From NCBI GenBank assembly GCA_964503475.1, contig CAZCZU010000073.1, positions 1 to 6,005 of the forward strand: DNA of 6,005 nucleotides. The letters are read 5' to 3'. Positions 1 through 3,259 of this stretch are shown piece by piece; positions within the stretch are counted from its first letter, which is position 1, and every line of letters starts with the position of its first letter. The DNA comes from CAZCZU01 sp964503475 (GTDB lineage: Bacteria; Pseudomonadota; Zetaproteobacteria; Mariprofundales; Mariprofundaceae). The notes under the pieces were generated by a model. That model saw only the letters and a list, made by a program, of their open reading frames with translations, was not told where the DNA came from and did no database searches. The position numbers were made by a program, and so were the translations under genes.

Positions 1-1
1 G

Positions 2-196
2 AGTTACCGCACCCGCACATATCCGTGGCTTGAGCGCAGCGGTGACGTGGTGATACCGTTTGCAAGCGATGAAAAATACCATTGGTGGAAAGGAGGTCAG
101 AGTGCATCCAAGACGCAGAAAGCCTTACTTGAGAGGCGCAAGAAAGCAAAACCCAGAGACGACGTTGCAGAACAGGATAAGGATAGCGTTAAGTGA
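2..196 (+). CDS. C-terminal fragment of an unrecognised phage protein (5' end outside window)
   Basis: The frame is open from the left edge and reads 64 residues to a TGA at 194-196. Its visible part has an aromatic, ordered-looking segment (YPWLERSGDVVIPF, then YHWWKGGQS), followed by a highly charged, probably flexible tail rich in K, R, D and E that ends DKDSVK. I do not recognise the family. The aromatic/glycine segment is the part that argues for genuine coding. The last 95 bases overlap the VRR-NUC gene in another frame, so the tail codons are constrained twice. The alternative is that this frame is only accidentally open, but its composition reads like protein right up to the stop. It lies on the same strand and just upstream of a nuclease gene, which fits a replication or recombination module, but function is unknown. 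Confidence 0.6.
   Translation, partial: SYRTRTYPWLERSGDVVIPFASDEKYHWWKGGQSASKTQKALLERRKKAKPRDDVAEQDKDSVK
91..96 (+). promoter_or_regulatory. Ribosome binding site that fixes the VRR-NUC start
   Basis: A perfect AGGAGG ends five bases before the GTG at 102. The upstream in-frame candidates, TTG at 60 and ATG at 69, have no comparable site. This is the reason for choosing GTG 102. The site lies inside the coding sequence of the upstream gene. Confidence 0.75.
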
Positions 197-458
197 GCGT
201 GGGATAATCACCTTCCGCAACAACACGGGTGTTCTGAAAGACCGACATGGCAGGGCTGTGAGGTTCGGCCTGTGCGTAGGGTCTTCAGACGTTATTGGCA
301 TCATGCCAGACGGCAGGTTTCTCGCCATTGAGGTAAAGTGCGAGGGCAAGCACCCCACGGACAGACAGCGTTATTTTCTGAAGATGGTCCAGGGGGCTGG
401 CGGCGTATCAGGAGTGGCACATAGTGTGCAAGAAGCATTGGAGATAGTGGATAAATAG
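102..458 (+). CDS. VRR-NUC domain nuclease (phage type)
   Basis: This is a small stand-alone nuclease of the VRR-NUC group, part of the PD-(D/E)XK superfamily. Phage and plasmid members are structure- or site-specific DNA endonucleases in replication and recombination modules. From GTG 102 the protein has 118 residues. A basic N-terminus (HPRRRKPYLRGARK) precedes the domain. Family landmarks are TLQNRI near residues 21-26, the FRNNTG strand at 38-43, GSSDVIG with D63, the IEVK catalytic E77 and K79, Q89 in DRQRYF, and the closing GGVSGVAHS at about 100-108. All expected metal-binding residues are present, so it should be active. The start is chosen for its AGGAGG site. It overlaps the preceding gene by 95 bases and is followed by a 141-base control region. 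Domain assignment is secure. The exact substrate is not visible. Confidence 0.9.
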   Translation: MHPRRRKPYLRGARKQNPETTLQNRIRIALSERGIITFRNNTGVLKDRHGRAVRFGLCVGSSDVIGIMPDGRFLAIEVKCEGKHPTDRQRYFLKMVQGAGGVSGVAHSVQEALEIVDK

Positions 459-599
459 GCGGCCCCCGAATGACTCAGTGACCGCCCGAATATGTTGAGC
501 GTGCCCCGTGGGCTTGTTATGCTATGACCGCGCATCATAGACAACCCACGACGGTCTTATCGCTCACATCAACTTTACCATAAATGTAGGAGGGAAGCA
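459..599 (+). promoter_or_regulatory. Control region with promoter and nested inverted repeats
   Basis: This gap holds no gene, but it is full of dyads. CGTGGG (507-512) pairs with CCCACG (545-550). TTGT (514-517) pairs with ACAA (541-544). CTATGA (522-527) pairs with TCATAG (535-540). TGAGCG (496-501) pairs with CGCTCA (561-566), and with one bulge the arm extends to ATG and CAT. As RNA these would stack into one long bulged hairpin covering about 492-569. GACCG (526-530), in and beside its loop, can also pair with CGGTC (552-556). As DNA, the CTATGA-N7-TCATAG dyad sits on the expected transcription start, a usual place for a phage repressor site. The sequence cannot tell these readings apart. 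Close behind the VRR-NUC stop, GGCGG (458-462) and CCGCC (482-486) form a weak hairpin without a T-run, so I do not call a terminator. Confidence 0.55.
495..523 (+). promoter_or_regulatory. Candidate sigma70-type promoter for the 600-1108 gene pair
   Basis: TTGAGC (495-500) serves as the -35 and TATGCT (518-523) as the -10, with a 17-base spacer. TG at 515-516 gives an extended -10 element. Transcription would start near 530, about 70 bases before the ATG at 600. The arms of the inverted repeats overlap both promoter boxes and the start point, suggesting repression. Confidence 0.45.
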
Positions 600-887
600 A
601 TGCCTGACTTCAAAGACCTGCCTGAATATCCTGCGTTCAGGATGTCGAGACATTTGTTTACGGAGAATATGTGCCTTAACTGGTTTAAGCATCTCGAAGA
701 AAGAGGCATCCCCTGTGCTATAGTAAGGGAGGACAAACGAAGCAAGCCCTACTCCGTATGGCGCATAGGCAGGGAAGTAACGCCGATAAAACCTGGTCAA
801 AATTACTACGTTACCGAGCCTAACAACGAGCGCATAGACGGGGTAATTATCCGTGAGTGCCATATGTTCAAGGAGTATCTGCCATGA
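600..887 (+). CDS. Hypothetical phage protein, 95 residues
   Basis: I do not recognise this family. The ATG has a good TAGGAGGG ribosome binding site six bases upstream. The protein is mixed alpha/beta in character, with no signal peptide or membrane segment. It has three scattered cysteines (C24, C39, C87) that do not form a CxxC pair, so there is no evident zinc site. The middle (EDKRSKPYSVWRIG) is basic, and the C-terminal half contains an aromatic NYYV strand. Its stop overlaps the next ATG (ATGA at 884-887), so the two are translationally coupled. Position between a nuclease and the recombinase genes suggests an early, nucleic-acid-related accessory role, but that is inference only. Confidence 0.8.
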   Translation: MPDFKDLPEYPAFRMSRHLFTENMCLNWFKHLEERGIPCAIVREDKRSKPYSVWRIGREVTPIKPGQNYYVTEPNNERIDGVIIRECHMFKEYLP

Positions 888-1108
888 AAAACTACACAGA
901 TGGCCCGTCGGAAGACCCTCAAATCAGGGCTATGCAGATACGGGTTCAGGAACTGGACAAGGAATGGCAGAAGGCCGGCGGGCTGAAGAACCCCGAGAAG
1001 TGCATGAGCATACGTCGCGAGCATCACCATCTCATGAATTGGCTACAGGAAGTGGTGGAATTACCACCGCGCACGAAGAGGCATTTGAAGCAGACGCGCA
1101 ATATTTAA
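884..1108 (+). CDS. Hypothetical small helical phage protein, 74 residues
   Basis: I do not recognise the family. The start at 884 is chosen because it overlaps the previous stop as ATGA and has AAGGAG at 870-875, eight bases upstream. The central stretch (QIRAMQIRVQELDKEWQKAG, then MSIRREHHHLMNWLQEV) is amphipathic and likely forms two helices, possibly a short coiled hairpin. The last 19 or so residues are basic and look less protein-like. Over the same bases the adjacent frame reads a more natural-looking end, so a frameshift or a second short gene is possible. It is followed after nine bases by the -35 box of the next control region. Confidence 0.7.
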   Translation: MKNYTDGPSEDPQIRAMQIRVQELDKEWQKAGGLKNPEKCMSIRREHHHLMNWLQEVVELPPRTKRHLKQTRNI

Positions 1109-1117
1109 AAAAACTTC

Positions 1118-1146
1118 TTGACAACCCGTGAGGATTTTAGTAGTAT
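1118..1146 (+). promoter_or_regulatory. Sigma70-type promoter for the structured RNA / recombination operon
   Basis: A perfect TTGACA (1118-1123) and TAGTAT (1141-1146, four of six consensus bases) are separated by the optimal 17 bases. The start point would be about 1153-1155, directly at the first strand of the 11-base inverted repeat. The spacer contains CCCGTGAGG, which recurs inverted at 1186-1194. GGAT (1132-1135) and ATCC (1145-1148), and ACAAC (1121-1125) and GTTGT (1149-1153), add further dyad symmetry around the promoter. Confidence 0.6.
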
Positions 1147-1153
1147 CCGTTGT

Positions 1154-1250
1154 AGGCGAGAGAGTAAGACAACTTATCAGTTGCCCCTCACGGGCACACA
1201 GCCCCTGTAGAAAAACTCTCTCGCCGAGAAACCATCTACAGGGGCTTTTA
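1154..1250 (+). ncRNA. Structured RNA or 5' leader with interleaved helices and terminator
   Basis: The predicted transcript begins at the promoter start point and ends at an intrinsic terminator, about 97 bases in all. GGCGAGAGAGT (1155-1165) is perfectly complementary to ACTCTCTCGCC (1215-1225). GCCCCTGTAGA (1201-1211) is perfectly complementary to TCTACAGGGGC (1235-1245). The two helices interleave, because the 3' strand of the first lies in the loop of the second, which makes an H-type pseudoknot. Between them are two local hairpins, CAACT-TATC-AGTTG (1170-1183) and TGCCC-CTCAC-GGGCA (1182-1196), which share two bases. GGGC (1192-1195) can also pair with GCCC (1201-1204), a possible competitor of the terminator. 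It matches no ncRNA or riboswitch class I know. Since a ribosome binding site and ATG follow immediately, it may be a cis-acting attenuator for the yqaJ-recT genes, a free small RNA, or both. Confidence 0.6.
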
Positions 1251-1255
1251 TATTT
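1201..1255 (+). terminator. Intrinsic terminator with pseudoknot-forming loop
   Basis: An 11-base-pair perfect stem (1201-1211 with 1235-1245) is followed by TTTTATATTT. The 23-base loop is unusually long and contains the 11-base strand 1215-1225, complementary to the 5' end of the same RNA. The T-run is interrupted, so termination may be partial or conditional. The next gene's ribosome binding site begins at 1256. Confidence 0.7.
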
Positions 1256-1271
1256 AAGGAGGTGTGAGATG
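1256..1271 (+). promoter_or_regulatory. Strong ribosome binding site and ATG cut off by the assembly gap
   Basis: AAGGAGG (1256-1262) precedes an ATG at 1269-1271 by six bases. The reading frame then disappears into N. This is either the true start of the YqaJ gene, with a few residues missing, or the start of a separate gene lost in the gap. The nominal 100-base spacing cannot be used to decide frame. Confidence 0.7.
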
Positions 1272-1371
1272 NNNNNNNNNNNNNNNNNNNNNNNNNNNNN
1301 NNNNNNNNNNNNNNNNNNNNNNNNNNNNNNNNNNNNNNNNNNNNNNNNNNNNNNNNNNNNNNNNNNNNNNN
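1272..1371. other. Assembly gap, exactly 100 N
   Basis: One hundred consecutive N is a common placeholder for a scaffold gap of unknown size. Any reading frame drawn through it is not meaningful. It separates a start codon from the YqaJ coding sequence. Confidence 0.95.
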
Positions 1372-1377
1372 CCAATA

Positions 1378-2307
1378 ATGGCATGCACACAGGAGTGGCT
1401 TGAGGCCCGCACCAAGGCCGTGACATCAACAGAGTCGGCGGCGTTGTTCGGTCTGCATCCACGCACCACAGAGTTTGAACTCTGGCACAGGAAGAAGGAC
1501 GGCGTTATCGTAGAGGTTGAGGACAATAACCGCATGAAATGGGGGCGTAGGTTCGAGGCCCCTATCGCAGAGGGTATGGCCGAAGACCTCGGGGTTGAGG
1601 TAGAGCCCTTCAAGGAGTATCTCACGCATCCCGAGGAGCCCCGCATGGGGTCGTCTTTTGACTACAAGATGACGGACAAGCACGGCAACGTGGGGCTGAT
1701 GGAGGTGAAGAATGTAGGCGTGGATGTGTATCGCAACGTCTGGAGCGAGGAAGAGGCGCCACCGTTTATAGAAATACAGGTTCAGCACGAGATGGAAGTA
1801 GCGGGCATGGACTTCTGCCTGATAGTTGCGCTCGTAGGCGGTAACGACCCGAAGACCATCTGGCGCAACCGTGACCGCGCCATGGGCCTTCGCATCAGGC
1901 ATCGTATCCACACATTCTGGAAGTCCATTGAGGCCAACGAGCCGCCGTCCCCCGTGTATGAGAAGGACGCCGACTTCATCATCTCCATGCACCAGTCGGC
2001 GGGGGTCAAGGTCATGGAGGCTGATGAGGAGTTGCAGGCCATGCTTGTAGACTACGACCTTTTCTTGGCCAAGGCCAAGTTCTACGAGCAGGAGAAGAAA
2101 GAGATGAAGGCCCGCATCCTTGACAAGGTGGGGGATGAATACAACAAGGTTATCTGGCCCGAGGGCAACATGACGCTCTCGCTCGGCATGACAAAGGACA
2201 CGCCGCCGAAGGTTATCACCCCTGACATGGTGGGGCAGAAGATAGGCGGCAGGAAGGGATATCGCCAATTCAGGCTTACTGTAAAGAAGGAGGCAAGCCA
2301 TGACTAA
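1378..2307 (+). CDS. YqaJ-family viral recombinase / lambda-exonuclease-like 5'-3' exonuclease
   Basis: This exonuclease degrades one strand of double-stranded DNA to give single strands for the annealing partner RecT, which is encoded next. From ATG 1378 it has 309 residues, about the usual size. Landmarks are the N-terminal EWLEARTKAVTSTESAALFG (residues 6-25), typical of YqaJ starts, then WGRRFEAPIAEG with E60, GSSFDYK with D95, LMEVKN with E109 and K111, and QVQHEMEVAG with Q136. These are the PD-(D/E)XK catalytic residues, all present. The C-terminal third (about 205-309) is charged and helical. ATG 1378 is six bases after the gap, so its ribosome binding site is not visible. The alternative is ATG 1269, with its strong site, if the gap is short. 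The stop overlaps the recT start by eight bases. Confidence 0.92.
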   Translation: MACTQEWLEARTKAVTSTESAALFGLHPRTTEFELWHRKKDGVIVEVEDNNRMKWGRRFEAPIAEGMAEDLGVEVEPFKEYLTHPEEPRMGSSFDYKMTDKHGNVGLMEVKNVGVDVYRNVWSEEEAPPFIEIQVQHEMEVAGMDFCLIVALVGGNDPKTIWRNRDRAMGLRIRHRIHTFWKSIEANEPPSPVYEKDADFIISMHQSAGVKVMEADEELQAMLVDYDLFLAKAKFYEQEKKEMKARILDKVGDEYNKVIWPEGNMTLSLGMTKDTPPKVITPDMVGQKIGGRKGYRQFRLTVKKEASHD

Positions 2308-3073
2308 ATCCATAACACCCTACGAGGAAGTGAAGGCCAACTTGGCGAAGATGGACGACGCACTGCGGGGCACTCTGCCAAAGTCCATTGAGAGCGAAAA
2401 GTTCCGTAACACGGTAATGCTCGCTATCAAGAGCAATCCAGACCTGCTCAAGGCCAACCGCAATTCTCTCTATGTGTCCTGCATGAAGGCTGCGGCCGAT
2501 GGTCTGATACTTGATGGCAGAGAGGCGGCCCTAGTCGTCTTCAAAAACACCGTCCAGTATATGCCTATGGCCGAGGGTATCGTCAAGAAGATACTTTCCA
2601 CGGGCAAATACAAGACCGTGCAGGCCGAGGTGGTGTGTGAAAATGACGAGTTTGACTCGTGGATAGATGAGCATGGCCCGCATTGGAAACACCGCAAGGC
2701 AAGGAAGAACCGTGGTGCCCCGATACTTGCTTACGCCTATGCCATCACTAACGACAATGGCACGGCCTACGAGGAGATGAACGTTGACGAGGTGGCGGCG
2801 GTCAAGAAAGTTGCCAAGACCAAGATGATATGGGATGGTGACTTTGGTAACGAGATGTGGAGAAAGTCCGCTCTTCGTCGTCTTGCCAAGAGGCTTCTCA
2901 CCAGCAGTGACCTTGCGAACTTGTTTGAGCACGACAACGAGAACTACGACCTTGAGCCTGAGCCCGAGGAGCCCAAGCCTTCCAGTGGCACCACCGTTGC
3001 CGCCCAGGTAATCGCCGAGCAGGTTCCCGAGGTTGAGCCTCCTGTGGAAGATGACGACGTGGCGCTGTTCTGA
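2300..3073 (+). CDS. recT: RecT-family single-strand annealing protein with SSB-like C-terminal tip
   Basis: This protein binds single-stranded DNA made by the adjacent exonuclease and anneals it to complementary strands in phage recombination. It has 257 residues. The N-terminal helix region (1-30) leads into the RecT core, about 31-215. Recognisable core segments are FRNTVMLAIKSNPDLL, MKAAADGLILDGREAALVVF (62-81), PMAEGIVKKILSTGKYKTVQ (89-108), AEVVCENDEF (109-118), MNVDEVAAVKK and the late conserved WRKSALRRLAKRL. Residues 217-249 are an acidic, proline-rich, probably disordered linker. The chain ends EDDDVALF, resembling the acidic tip that bacterial SSB uses to recruit partners. The ATG has AAGGAGG six bases upstream and overlaps the exonuclease stop, indicating translational coupling. 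No SSB gene is seen in the window. Confidence 0.95.
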   Translation: MTKSITPYEEVKANLAKMDDALRGTLPKSIESEKFRNTVMLAIKSNPDLLKANRNSLYVSCMKAAADGLILDGREAALVVFKNTVQYMPMAEGIVKKILSTGKYKTVQAEVVCENDEFDSWIDEHGPHWKHRKARKNRGAPILAYAYAITNDNGTAYEEMNVDEVAAVKKVAKTKMIWDGDFGNEMWRKSALRRLAKRLLTSSDLANLFEHDNENYDLEPEPEEPKPSSGTTVAAQVIAEQVPEVEPPVEDDDVALF

Positions 3074-3090
3074 TAGGCGGGAGGCCTATC
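3072..3090. repeat. Perfect 7-bp hairpin spanning the convergent stop codons
   Basis: GATAGGC (3072-3078) and GCCTATC (3084-3090) are separated by five bases. The hairpin covers the recT stop on one strand and the stop of the 57-residue gene on the other. No T-run follows on either strand, so it is not a convincing terminator. It could stabilise 3' ends or block antisense polymerase. Confidence 0.5.
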
Positions 3091-3259
3091 GGGGCTTATA
3101 CTTTCCACCCCACTGCAAGAGCCTGCGGCGGTTCCAGCCGTGGGCTTTTTGTTTTGGTTGCTTGATGGGGGTTGGATATGCGATGGCCGCCTGCGCTTCC
3201 GCCCACCCGTATCCCTGCGTAACTATGTAAGACGAGCCGTAGCCCTTTAGGACTATCAT
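3086..3259 (-). CDS. Small phage tail-module protein, 57 residues
   Basis: The ATG (3259-3257) overlaps the stop of the large adhesin gene as ATGA, and a GAGGA ribosome binding site (complement of 3267-3271) lies seven bases upstream. The protein opens with MIVLKGYGSSYIVTQGYG, a glycine/tyrosine pattern I associate with small proteins found after phage tail or receptor-binding genes. A proline- and lysine-rich middle and a very basic end (WNRRRLLQWGGKYKPR) follow. The overlapping start, ribosome binding site and composition together support a real gene despite its size. Residues about 35-47 are encoded opposite the recT terminator, so this flexible basic segment also satisfies an RNA hairpin on the other strand. 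Function is unknown. A structural or assembly role is inferred from the operon only. Confidence 0.75.
   Translation of the reverse strand: MIVLKGYGSSYIVTQGYGWAEAQAAIAYPTPIKQPKQKAHGWNRRRLLQWGGKYKPR
3120..3155 (+). terminator. Intrinsic terminator of the recombination operon
   Basis: A ten-pair stem (3120-3129 with 3137-3146, including two G-U pairs) with a seven-base loop is followed by TTTTTGTTTT. It lies 47 bases after the recT stop and inside the antisense coding sequence of the minus-strand 57-residue gene. The opposite strand lacks a T-run, so it acts on plus-strand transcription only. Confidence 0.85.

Noticed and set aside
503..517. Terminator after the VRR-NUC gene (GCCC-CGT-GGGC followed by TTGTT)
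   Set aside because: Four pairs with a three-base loop and no proper T-run. The same bases fit better into the larger dyad and promoter.
853..1131. 92-codon frame overlapping the 74-residue gene, starting at GTG 853
   Set aside because: The first two thirds have shadow-like composition and there is no suitable ribosome binding site. Only its last 25 residues look protein-like, reported as a finding.
1125..1245. HDV-like self-cleaving ribozyme, because the order of helices superficially matches a nested double pseudoknot
   Set aside because: The strand joining the first two helices is about 21 bases, the expected short catalytic core and cytosine region between P4 and P2 are not recognisable, and the first arm lies upstream of the predicted transcript start. 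No hammerhead core (CUGAUGA with GAAA) is present either.
1264..2307. Continuous 347-codon frame starting at GTG 1264 through the N run
   Set aside because: The gap length is a placeholder, so frame across it is meaningless. The GTG sits too close to the ribosome binding site, and the ATG at 1269 is the better start signal.
1426..2313. 295-codon minus-strand frame opposite the recombinase gene
   Set aside because: It is a shadow of the YqaJ coding sequence: no ribosome binding site, no recognisable domains and a composition typical of an antisense frame.
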